Shown piece after piece: positions 1 through 5,304 of a DNA stretch of 5,758 bases. Under the pieces are notes generated by a model. That model was not told the origin of the DNA. It did not search any database and was given only the letters and a program-made list of their open reading frames with translations. Location of the stretch: positions 1 to 5,758 of the forward strand of contig JAESSR010000168.1 in assembly GCA_016764015.1 (NCBI GenBank). Direction: 5' to 3'. The position numbers were made by a program, and so were the translations under genes. The number at the start of each line of letters is the position of its first letter. Positions within the stretch are counted from its first letter, which is position 1. Source of the stretch: Phycisphaerales bacterium. GTDB lineage: Bacteria > Planctomycetota > Phycisphaerae > Phycisphaerales > UBA1924.

Positions 1-236
1 ATGTCTCACAGAGCGGCGCTTCGATTGAACTCTTTGGACCACGCGAAGCGCACGCCGGCGAGCGGATCGCAATTGCCTTTGAAAATCTTCATTGTCCTGT
101 GACGCGGGCTGCTCGGATGATCGGGGCAACGGTCGTGCGGGTCGAGCCGGTGCAAGACGGGCGTCAGCTCGTAGCCATCGAGTTCGATGCGATCCAGGCC
201 GGGCTTGAAGGATTGAACCTGCCAACGGCAGCCTAG
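1..236 (+). CDS. PilZ-domain protein, C-terminal part (5' end outside window)
   Basis: An open frame runs from base 3 to a TAG at 234-236 and gives 77 residues with no in-window start, so the gene begins upstream. The first visible residues, VSQSGA, fit the end of the PilZ signature (D/N)xSxxG, with the acidic residue falling just outside the window. They are followed by a beta-rich pattern: GERIAIAFENL, then ARMIGATVVRVEP and GRQLVAIEFDAI. This matches the usual PilZ ending, in which a strand with a V-x-R-V core is followed by a final V/I-x-F strand. PilZ domains commonly bind cyclic di-GMP and adjust motility, adhesion or exopolysaccharide output. The arginine-bearing RxxxR part that would show binding ability is not in view. 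The gene converges on the next one, with five bases between the two stop codons and no room for a separate terminator. The family call rests on pattern only. Confidence 0.68.
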   Translation, partial: VSQSGASIELFGPREAHAGERIAIAFENLHCPVTRAARMIGATVVRVEPVQDGRQLVAIEFDAIQAGLEGLNLPTAA

Positions 237-241
237 TTCAA

Positions 242-1555
242 TCACTCGGTGACCAATGCTCCGAGAATGGCATCTTTCGCTTGGGCAACCAAATCCTCTG
301 AAGACAGGTCTTTGGTGATGTTGCCCTGGAAGATGATTTCTCCATCGCCAGCGATCACCACAAGCGTGGGGAACACGCGAGCTTTAAACAACGACACCAT
401 GTGATCCGCATCGAGCACTAAGCGATGCGAGAATCCTTTGTCTGCAAAGTCAGCGATGGTCTGATTGTTGTCCGCTTCTCGGATCGCAAGCCCGAAGATG
501 TCTACAGGCTGATCGCCACCAGCGAACTGCTCAGTGAGTTCCGAAACCATCGGCGAGGTCTCGGTGCACGGGATACACCATGACCCCCAGAAATACAATA
601 CAGTGATGCGCTCATCTTGGGTGGTGTTGTTGATTTCGCTAGCGCCATCAGGCGTAAAAGCGAACGCTGGGGTATACCGGATACTGGGCCCGATCGGCTC
701 GGCGGGTGTGACGGGCGGGCGTTGGGTGTTTTGGGCTTGGGTCGTCGAGTTGTTTAAATCATCAGGCTCATCGGCTTTGGGCTTGGGCATGGTTGATGTA
801 AATGTGAACCCGTTGGGTCTTGAAACATCGAGCCGAATCTGAGGCGGCTCACGCATATTCATTGTGCCCAGCTCGAGCAGCAGCGTGATTTTTACCATCC
901 CCGCGTCGGTGATGTGCTCAACCTTGCGGGGGAGCTTGTCTTCGACCGCGATAAACCAACGCACATCGGTGTAGGAATCACTCCCCGATCGTGATCGCCC
1001 TTCGGGCTTGGCCCGTTTGATATGCACAACATCGCAGAGCACATCAGATACAGTTTCTTGAGCGAGCAGCTCGATGGACTGGGCGTTGTTTGTGTCCTTG
1101 GCGAATGGGTCGTCCTGAACGATTGCATCGATGAGCACGAGCGCGAAGGCTGAGGGGAGCCCGCGGGTTCGCTTGGAGATCGGGCGTTCGGTGATGGTTC
1201 GTTTCTTGGCATCGGTCCACAGAAGTCGATCTGTTGCGACCAAGATGTCGATTGGTTCTGCCGAGGCGCTTTGTTGGTCGCGGGCTTCGCCGATGCAGTG
1301 GACAACCCGGCCGAGTTCTTCATTGGTGCCAAAGAAGAGTTGCCCGTTCATTGAGGGCAGGGTGGCAGCGAACATCGAGCCGCCTTCGCCTTTCATCCTG
1401 AACTGGGCGCTGAATCCCGGTGTTGCATTGAGCGCAGCCCGCGAAGCATCGAGGACATCGAGTGCACCCTGATCTTGAGCGCGGGCTGACGATCCTGCAC
1501 CCAAGACGACAGCGAAGAACATGGCAATACATAGGCGGAGTGTTCGGATGGGCAT
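242..1555 (-). CDS. Exported LolA/DUF2092-like plus TlpA-like thioredoxin fusion protein
   Basis: The product has 437 residues. Residues 1-26 form a signal peptide (charged start, hydrophobic core, ending SARAQ), so the protein acts outside the cytoplasmic membrane. Residues about 30-255 resemble the LolA/LppX/DUF2092 beta-sandwich of lipoprotein carriers: an opening helix, then strand-rich segments including ILVATDRLLWTD and a WFIAVEDKLPRKVEHI-type strand. Residues 258-290 are a Pro/Gln/Asn-rich linker. Residues about 292-437 are a TlpA/ResA-type thioredoxin domain, with YFWGSWCIPC placing the redox cysteines at C327 and C330 and the cis-proline at P396 (VFPT). Such domains reduce or exchange disulfides in periplasmic proteins. 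The start is supported by GAGGA (1564-1568) eight bases upstream of the ATG. It lies 88 bp downstream of trpC on the same strand, with a hairpin between them, so co-transcription is possible but not shown. The N-terminal assignment is less certain than the thioredoxin domain. Confidence 0.88.
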   Translation of the reverse strand: MPIRTLRLCIAMFFAVVLGAGSSARAQDQGALDVLDASRAALNATPGFSAQFRMKGEGGSMFAATLPSMNGQLFFGTNEELGRVVHCIGEARDQQSASAEPIDILVATDRLLWTDAKKRTITERPISKRTRGLPSAFALVLIDAIVQDDPFAKDTNNAQSIELLAQETVSDVLCDVVHIKRAKPEGRSRSGSDSYTDVRWFIAVEDKLPRKVEHITDAGMVKITLLLELGTMNMREPPQIRLDVSRPNGFTFTSTMPKPKADEPDDLNNSTTQAQNTQRPPVTPAEPIGPSIRYTPAFAFTPDGASEINNTTQDERITVLYFWGSWCIPCTETSPMVSELTEQFAGGDQPVDIFGLAIREADNNQTIADFADKGFSHRLVLDADHMVSLFKARVFPTLVVIAGDGEIIFQGNITKDLSSEDLVAQAKDAILGALVTE

Positions 1556-1627
1556 CGATGGGTTCCTCGACAGGAGAGAGAAAGATACAATCGGCTCAAC
1601 GCCGGGATATGCAGATTATCGCCTCAT

Positions 1628-1646
1628 TAGACACCCGATGTGTCTA
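1628..1646 (-). terminator. Inverted repeat over the trpC stop codon (possible weak terminator)
   Basis: TAGACAC-CCGAT-GTGTCTA is a perfect 7-bp inverted repeat with a 5-base loop. The trpC stop codon (TAG on the minus strand, 1644-1646) forms the first bases of the stem. In the trpC mRNA it would fold immediately at the end of translation. No U-tract follows (the RNA continues AUGAGGCG), so it is not a standard intrinsic terminator. It may instead stabilise the 3' end or partly separate trpC from the downstream gene. Confidence 0.35.
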
Positions 1647-2492
1647 TTCAAGCATGGCTTTGAGCGTATCGCCAGGATTCGGCTGACGCATGAAATGTTC
1701 GCCAATGAGCGCGATGTGAACGCCATGGTCTCTTAATCGGGCGAGATCGGCGGGGGCTTTGATGCCTGATTCAGAGACGAGAATCGATCGATCATCCACC
1801 AACTCCACCAAATCAGTGGTATGGGCGAGATCGGTCACCATTCTGGTCAGATCACGGTTATTGATCCCCAGCAGCACCCGTTTGTTGGTTGACCCATTGA
1901 GAATCGGTTGAACCCGAAGCAGGTTGACTTTAGAATGGACTTCGAGAAGCACAGATAAGCCCAGTGAGTCGGCGAGTTCGAGCATTTCGGTGATTTGAGC
2001 ATTGGTTAAGCATTCGGCGATCAAAAGTACAGCATCGGCCCCATGAGCCCGTGCTTGGATGATCTGGTACGGATCGAGGATGAAATCCTTGCGGATCACA
2101 GGCAGATCAACAATGGCTTTGATTCGGTTGATGAATGAGAGGTGCCCGCCAAAGAATTTTTCGTCCGTGAGGCACGAAATGGCCGATGCACCGGCATTGG
2201 AGTATTGCTGCGCGATGATCTCAGGCTTAAAACCATCAAGTTCATATTCAGGGCGGATCAGCCCTGCTGAGGGGCTCTGCCGCTTGATCTCGGCGATGAC
2301 CCGTGTGTGTTGTTCGTTGGGATCGACTAATGCGCCAAAGAAGTCCCGCGTTGGCGGTGCGGCAGCGATCATTCCTTCGAGCACTGTGATTGGTTCTGCA
2401 AGCTTGGCCGATACGATTTCTTCGAGTTTGAAATCGACAATCTCGCCCAGCACAGCGGGCAAGTCATTGAAGTTGGAAGCTGGGTCATTCAT
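1644..2492 (-). CDS. trpC: Indole-3-glycerol phosphate synthase
   Basis: The 282-residue product converts 1-(o-carboxyphenylamino)-1-deoxyribulose 5-phosphate to indole-3-glycerol phosphate, the ring-closing step of tryptophan synthesis, in the cytoplasm. It is a full-length single-domain (beta/alpha)8 barrel with no PRAI (TrpF) fusion. The family motifs appear in order: IAEIKRQSPSAG (E68, K70, S73-P74-S75), SCLTDEKFFGG (106-116), PVIRKDFILDPYQI with catalytic K135, LLIAE (E160), LLEVHS (E184), LGINNRDL (N211), SESGI (E241, S242) and the phosphate-site loop ALIGEHFM. The ATG at 2490-2492 fits the family because the conserved opening helix (LGEIVDFKLEEIVSAK) begins near residue 15. No strong Shine-Dalgarno sequence precedes it. 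No other trp biosynthesis gene adjoins it. It is divergent from the protease gene by 43 bp, and no leader peptide or attenuator is visible in that gap. Confidence 0.97.
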   Translation of the reverse strand: MNDPASNFNDLPAVLGEIVDFKLEEIVSAKLAEPITVLEGMIAAAPPTRDFFGALVDPNEQHTRVIAEIKRQSPSAGLIRPEYELDGFKPEIIAQQYSNAGASAISCLTDEKFFGGHLSFINRIKAIVDLPVIRKDFILDPYQIIQARAHGADAVLLIAECLTNAQITEMLELADSLGLSVLLEVHSKVNLLRVQPILNGSTNKRVLLGINNRDLTRMVTDLAHTTDLVELVDDRSILVSESGIKAPADLARLRDHGVHIALIGEHFMRQPNPGDTLKAMLE

Positions 2493-2501
2493 AGGTAGAT
2501 T
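2473..2501 (+). promoter_or_regulatory. Candidate sigma70-type promoter for the CPBP protease gene
   Basis: TTGGAA (2473-2478) and TAGATT (2496-2501) are separated by exactly 17 bp, and each matches four of six consensus bases. Transcription would start near 2508, leaving a leader of about 28 bases before the ATG at 2536. The -35 element would lie inside the 5' coding end of trpC, which the 43-bp divergent gap makes necessary. This is a pattern match only, and planctomycete promoters are poorly defined. Confidence 0.22.
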
Positions 2502-2535
2502 ACTCGACAGATCGGTCTGCTCGTCGACTCGCTTG

Positions 2536-3111
2536 ATGGTGATGATTGCATTGTTGGCATGTATTGTATCGCCCGCAGCTGCCCAAGCAGCAGCCCAAAC
2601 AGACTTGGCGGGTCCAACACTCGCTCAGGTCGTTGATGCTGGCGTGGTGGGCAACCAGAGTGTGAATGAAGTGTACGAGACCATGAAGCAATGGAAGATT
2701 GTCTCATTATCGGTTTCGATGCTCCTTGTGATTGCTTTGCTCTTCGCGGGCGGGTTGTTGCGTCCGGGCGGATTTGCCAAAGCAGGACTGCGCGATGTTT
2801 CGACCCTGCCTGGTGTGGTGTGGGTCTTTGCGTGCTTTGTGGTGATTCTCGCGATGTCGTCGGCTCCACAACTGATCAGCAAGATTCAATGGATACAAGA
2901 TCAGAACTATGGCGATACAGAGATGCTCGCGATCAACACCGTCGGGCAATATCTCTTCGGGATCATCGCGGGTGTCGGGATGCTCTTTATCCTCAAAGGC
3001 AGCGCATCGACAGGTGACGGCGAGGGCAAAAAACAACTGTGGATTAGGGCTGAGCATCCTCGATGTGCCTGTGGGTCTGGGGTGCTTTGTGCTCGCGTAT
3101 CCGTTTATTGA
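2536..3111 (+). CDS. CPBP intramembrane protease gene, 5' part (N-terminal membrane region, frame broken)
   Basis: This is the first part of an apparently single gene whose frame breaks near 3028-3033. As read it gives 191 residues, but only about 1-164 look genuine. The last 27 (from K165) are cysteine/arginine-rich and unlike the preceding membrane protein. Residues 1-17 are a short hydrophobic, signal-like segment ending PAAAQ. Hydrophobic helices follow at about 55-75 (SLSVSMLLVIALLFAGGLL), 92-108 (PGVVWVFACFVVILAMSS) and 134-154 (TVGQYLFGIIAGVGMLFILK). The ATG at 2536-2538 is chosen because the signal segment starts there. TTG 2533 and ATG 2542 are alternatives. The open frame extends upstream to 2059, but that stretch is antisense to trpC and was rejected. 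No clear Shine-Dalgarno sequence is visible, so initiation may be leaderless or weak. The true product probably continues in the other frame to 3562 (see the 3' part). Confidence 0.62.
   Translation: MVMIALLACIVSPAAAQAAAQTDLAGPTLAQVVDAGVVGNQSVNEVYETMKQWKIVSLSVSMLLVIALLFAGGLLRPGGFAKAGLRDVSTLPGVVWVFACFVVILAMSSAPQLISKIQWIQDQNYGDTEMLAINTVGQYLFGIIAGVGMLFILKGSASTGDGEGKKQLWIRAEHPRCACGSGVLCARVSVY
3028..3033 (+). other. Apparent +1 frameshift site (A6 homopolymer) in the protease gene
   Basis: Reading ...GEG-K-K-Q from the first frame leads to a non-family tail and a stop at 3109-3111. Dropping one A from the A6 run gives ...GEG-K-N-N-C-G-L-G-L-S-I-L-D, which enters the CPBP frame cleanly. The joined protein would be 341 residues ending at 3560-3562. 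The direction needed is +1 (or -2), so this is not a canonical -1 slippery heptamer. A sequencing or assembly homopolymer error or a true indel are the simplest causes. Confidence 0.75.
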
Positions 3112-3562
3112 ACTGCTCAATATGCTCGGGGTGTTCATCTATACCCAGACTCAGGACGCAGCGCCAACGGGCATGGGGCACGGGACACTCGATCTAATGA
3201 CAGATCAGCCTGATAATCCGTGGGTGTGGGCGATCGTCGCCGGCGCGGTGATCGGCACCCCGATTGTTGAGGAGCTGATCTTCCGTGTGTTCTTGCAGGG
3301 CGCACTGCTCAAGTGGCTCAAGAGCCCTTGGCTTTCGATTATTCTGACCGCGATTATCTTCGCGGGCATCCATCGGCTCAACAGTGTGCCCGTGCCTTGG
3401 CACGCTTTGCTGCCCATCTTCGCGGTCGGTCTCACCTGCGGCGTCGCGTACGAACGCACCAAACGGGTCGGTGTGCCGATCACGATGCATGTGTGCTTTA
3501 ACCTGATGAATGTGCTGCTCGCGTTGATGATCAACGCCGACGCGGCACAGACCGGGGTGTGA
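3029..3562 (+). CDS. CPBP-family intramembrane metalloprotease, 3' part (catalytic domain)
   Basis: This is the second part of the broken gene, read in the +1 frame relative to the 5' part. Numbering is for the joined 341-residue protein. A hydrophobic helix lies at about 176-198 (DVPVGLGCFVLAYPFIELL), and the CPBP (Rce1/CAAX-protease-like, ABI) core spans about 228-330. All core motifs are present: EELIFR (E245, E246, R250), FAGIH (F275, H279) and HVCFN (H318, N322). The glutamates and histidines are the expected metal-site and catalytic residues, so the domain looks intact. Bacterial CPBP proteins sit in the membrane and are mostly of unknown substrate; some process peptides or give bacteriocin self-immunity. 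If the frame break is real, this part would need its own start, for example GTG codons near 3065-3075 or ATG 3122, none with a convincing ribosome site. Its TGA (3560-3562) abuts the stop of the opposite gene with no gap. Confidence 0.85.
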   Translation, partial: KNNCGLGLSILDVPVGLGCFVLAYPFIELLNMLGVFIYTQTQDAAPTGMGHGTLDLMTDQPDNPWVWAIVAGAVIGTPIVEELIFRVFLQGALLKWLKSPWLSIILTAIIFAGIHRLNSVPVPWHALLPIFAVGLTCGVAYERTKRVGVPITMHVCFNLMNVLLALMINADAAQTGV

Positions 3563-4105
3563 TTAATCCTGATCTTTGGTGCTTGCCGGCGGGTTGGCGG
3601 CGTTCCAGTATTGCATGAAACGATCGTATTCTTCCGGGGTGAGAAGCCCGAGGGTGACTTCAGATTGTTTGCTTTTGCTCATAATAACTAAGTTGATATA
3701 GTGGTTTTTGATGGTCTTGGAAACAAGAGAGTCTCGAAGTGGTACCGTGATTTGTGGTTTTCGCAAACGATAAATGGTGAGCTGGACCGGATCAATTTGT
3801 TCAGCGTAAAAGAAGACGGGGCAGATCGCAAGCGAACAAGCTTGCAGAAAAACGATTCGTGTAAGGTAGATATATGTGAAAGCAAAAAACATGTAGAGTA
3901 AAATCGAGATCCAAATCGGAAAACTGTCATTTCTAAAAATAACCATTGTTGTTCGAAAAATTATTAGTAGTGCAATGCATGCAAAAAGGAGAAGTAGCAT
4001 TGTAATCCGAATTTCTCTAAGAACAAAGAGTACGCCGTGATCAGGGTGGTCACGGCGTACCCAAACAGATTCCCCTAGTGGGAGCGTTTGATAGTGTTTA
4101 CTCAT
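3563..4105 (-). CDS. Hypothetical two-helix membrane protein, partner of the secreted protein upstream
   Basis: This 180-residue product is not recognised as a named family. Residues 1-34 are a cytoplasmic-looking charged segment. Two strong membrane helices follow at about 35-57 (ITMLLLLFACIALLIIF) and 63-88 (PIWISILLYMFFAFTYIY). Residues 100-180 form a soluble tail with alternating strand-like segments (VQLTIYRL, KPQITVPL, YINLVIMS, SEVTLGLL) and a closing helix LTPEEYDRFMQYW. Two helices followed by strands and one helix resemble bacterial PH-like membrane proteins, but this is a shape comparison only. The start lies 2 bp after the stop of the upstream gene, with a weak GAAGA ahead of it, which implies translational coupling in a two-gene operon. 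Codon use is AT-rich: 3901-3960 is 18 of 60 G+C. An 11-bp inverted repeat lies within codons 16-26. A membrane immunity or anchoring partner is one possible role, by inference from position. Confidence 0.82.
   Translation of the reverse strand: MSKHYQTLPLGESVWVRRDHPDHGVLFVLREIRITMLLLLFACIALLIIFRTTMVIFRNDSFPIWISILLYMFFAFTYIYLTRIVFLQACSLAICPVFFYAEQIDPVQLTIYRLRKPQITVPLRDSLVSKTIKNHYINLVIMSKSKQSEVTLGLLTPEEYDRFMQYWNAANPPASTKDQD
4030..4060. repeat. Perfect 11-bp inverted repeat with 9-base loop, inside coding sequence
   Basis: GTACGCCGTGA (4030-4040) and TCACGGCGTAC (4050-4060) are exact reverse complements around TCAGGGTGG. In the minus-strand mRNA this begins 45 bases after the A of the start codon and encodes residues VRRDHPDHGVL (16-26). 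The segment is 19 of 30 G+C over 4031-4060, within a gene that is otherwise mostly AT-rich. It would form a stable RNA stem in the ribosome's path. Confidence 0.75.
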
Positions 4106-4107
4106 AA

Positions 4108-5124
4108 TTATCTTCGATGGATTAAATCTTCAATGACTGCAGCATCAAGGAGTTCTGCCCCGCTTGCATCATCAACATTCCATCCTCTGTCGTCAAGGGC
4201 GTTACGAAGTTCTTCGCGGGCTTCGCGAATATTCTCTACCGCATCGGTCGCTTCAATTAAAGCATAGGCGGCTACCGCTGTTACAGCCAAAGCAATCGCC
4301 ATTGCGCCAGCTGCTGGCGCAAGTGCAACAAGAACTGCCCCAACAGCAGCAACTGCGATTGCTTTCACAGCTGAAGTCACTGCGCTCCTTACACTCGCTT
4401 TAAATGAGCTAAACAGGCCAAAGGTATCTAAGTTTTCTATATTGTAATATGCCGGGTCGTCTAAATCTCCGTCCATAAGGACAATGATATCTTCTAGTAA
4501 GTCGATGTCCTGTGTCGACACTCTGGCCAGCGGAAAAATATTTGTGACTGGAGTAGTGTCTGAGTTTTTTTGAATCCAGAATACCAGTGTGCGTGTTTCA
4601 TCTCCCGAAGTGTTTGTGAGTTTGGTCCAAGCAATGCCAAGTCGTGCTGAAACACTTGAAAGTAAATCGATGTCCTCTTGATCTATAAAGCTGAATCGGT
4701 CAGGAAGAATTTCAAGTGACATAGTAATGTCCATTTGCAAGGGAACATCGTTCTCGTTGTGTGTCGTCACAGTCCCAGAAGCATTTGATATCCATTCGCC
4801 GGTAGTTATTTGGGACAACTCAATATTATAATCTGATTCATAGAGTTCTGCCCAAAGGCTGCTTTGAAAAGCAGTGTATTCACGAATTGGCATCGGTCGG
4901 GGCTCAATGAGATCGCCGATGCCAACGCCGGCGGCGAGCCCGGTCATGACATCGTTGATTTCTTCAGCGGTGGTCGGTGCTTCTTGGGTGGTTGAGGTGA
5001 TGCCTTGGACGGGATCGTCAAGGAAGTTGCTCTGCGCGAGCAACTGTGATGGATATCCAAAGACAACGAGCGATGCCAGGCACCCGGTGGTGAAGGCTTT
5101 GAGTCTTTTGTTCCGATGAAACAT
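4108..5124 (-). CDS. Hypothetical secreted protein with Ala-rich membrane-inserting hairpin
   Basis: The product has 338 residues in no family I recognise. An upstream ATG at 5214 would add 30 residues. The 5124 ATG is preferred because an AGGAG lies nine bases ahead of it and a signal peptide starts there (MFHRNKRLKAF, hydrophobic core, likely cleavage near LLA-Q at 30/31). Residues 31-78 are low-complexity Thr/Glu/Gly (TTAEEINDVMTGLAAGVGIG). Residues 80-230 look like a beta-rich extracytoplasmic domain. Residues 255-292 are a hydrophobic Ala/Val stretch broken by AP-AAG, so it could be two short helices forming a hairpin. A charged helix (VENIREAREELRNAL) and an acidic tail follow. The hairpin recalls membrane-inserting segments of pore-forming proteins, but similar stretches also occur in ordinary membrane anchors. 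It heads a two-gene operon. G+C is 39 of 60 at 4921-4980 but 22 of 60 at 4801-4860, a sharp change inside one gene. Confidence 0.85.
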   Translation of the reverse strand: MFHRNKRLKAFTTGCLASLVVFGYPSQLLAQSNFLDDPVQGITSTTQEAPTTAEEINDVMTGLAAGVGIGDLIEPRPMPIREYTAFQSSLWAELYESDYNIELSQITTGEWISNASGTVTTHNENDVPLQMDITMSLEILPDRFSFIDQEDIDLLSSVSARLGIAWTKLTNTSGDETRTLVFWIQKNSDTTPVTNIFPLARVSTQDIDLLEDIIVLMDGDLDDPAYYNIENLDTFGLFSSFKASVRSAVTSAVKAIAVAAVGAVLVALAPAAGAMAIALAVTAVAAYALIEATDAVENIREAREELRNALDDRGWNVDDASGAELLDAAVIEDLIHRR

Positions 5125-5131
5125 AAATAAA

Positions 5132-5138
5132 TTCTCCT
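5132..5138 (-). promoter_or_regulatory. Strong Shine-Dalgarno sequence fixing the 5124 start
   Basis: The minus strand reads AGGAGAA ending eight bases before the ATG at 5124-5122, an almost ideal ribosome site. No comparable site precedes the longer start at 5214. This decides in favour of the 338-residue product. Its AGG overlaps the 3' arm of a hairpin (5136-5156). Confidence 0.8.
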
Positions 5139-5156
5139 GGGTTGATGATGCCCAGG
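5136..5156 (-). promoter_or_regulatory. Hairpin overlapping the Shine-Dalgarno sequence
   Basis: In the minus-strand mRNA, CCUGGG (5156-5151), a 9-base loop and CCCAGG (5141-5136) form a 6-bp stem. The 3' arm includes the AGG of the AGGAG ribosome site. A second CCUGGG (5170-5165) from the tandem repeat could pair with the same arm across a 23-base loop. Folding would hide part of the ribosome site, so translation could be conditional. This is inferred from base pairing. Confidence 0.45.
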
Positions 5157-5178
5157 CGGTGATGCCCAGGCGGTGATG
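5147..5178. repeat. 14-bp tandem repeat, 2.3 copies
   Basis: The unit GATGCCCAGGCGGT occurs at 5147-5160 and 5161-5174, and is followed by a further GATG at 5175-5178. The two full copies are identical. It lies in the 5' leader of the secreted-protein gene and duplicates the anti-Shine-Dalgarno arm of the hairpin. Tandem repeats of this kind often change copy number by slippage. Confidence 0.9.
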
Positions 5179-5217
5179 TATACTACCGATAACAAGTGCT
5201 CTCGGTGTTCTCAAAGA

Positions 5218-5250
5218 GATTCGGTCTCATTCCCTCAGTATTCCCGAATC
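5218..5250. promoter_or_regulatory. Spaced inverted repeat in the trpS upstream region (possible operator)
   Basis: GATTCGG (5218-5224) and CCGAATC (5244-5250) are exact reverse complements with 19 bases between them. They lie in the divergent intergenic region just upstream of a TATTAT (5256-5261) that could be a -10 box for trpS, with no convincing -35. The site could bind a dimeric regulator of either divergent gene or fold as RNA, and it may also be chance. The rest of 5179-5304 holds no other signal I can support. Confidence 0.25.
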
Positions 5251-5304
5251 AGAAATATTATTTGAAAACCACAAATATGAGCCAAGCCCCTAAACTCATC
5301 CATC

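Noticed and set aside
6..245. 79-residue minus-strand frame with a GTG start overlapping the stop of the thioredoxin-fusion gene (GTGA).
   Set aside because: The overlap looks like translational coupling, but the opposite strand encodes a convincing PilZ C-terminus in the same bases. The product has no hydrophobic, catalytic or family pattern.
2059..2535. Upstream extension of the protease 5' frame, which stays open from 2059.
   Set aside because: It is antisense to trpC, whose family motifs are unmistakable. The signal-like N-terminus of the protease begins only at 2536.
2563..2568. TACAAT on the minus strand as a -10 box for trpC.
   Set aside because: The hexamer is good, but no -35-like sequence lies 15-18 bp upstream. 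It falls inside the protease coding start, so the support is too weak.
3028..3034. Programmed -1 ribosomal frameshifting at AAAAAAC.
   Set aside because: The CPBP frame is +1 relative to the 5' part, and the zero-frame codons are AAA-AAA preceded by C, so the canonical heptamer and direction do not fit.
4164..4403. Plus-strand 79-residue frame rich in Leu, Gln and Arg.
   Set aside because: It is the shadow of the alanine-rich hairpin codons on the other strand, with no independent start signal.
5125..5214. A 30-residue longer start for the secreted protein (ATG at 5214).
   Set aside because: It would bury the signal peptide and run through the tandem repeats. The ATG at 5124 has a near-ideal ribosome site and a proper signal sequence.
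5125..5304. T-box riboswitch or tryptophan attenuator ahead of trpS.
   Set aside because: There is no T-box motif, run of Trp codons or terminator/antiterminator pair. Only a spaced 7-bp repeat is present.
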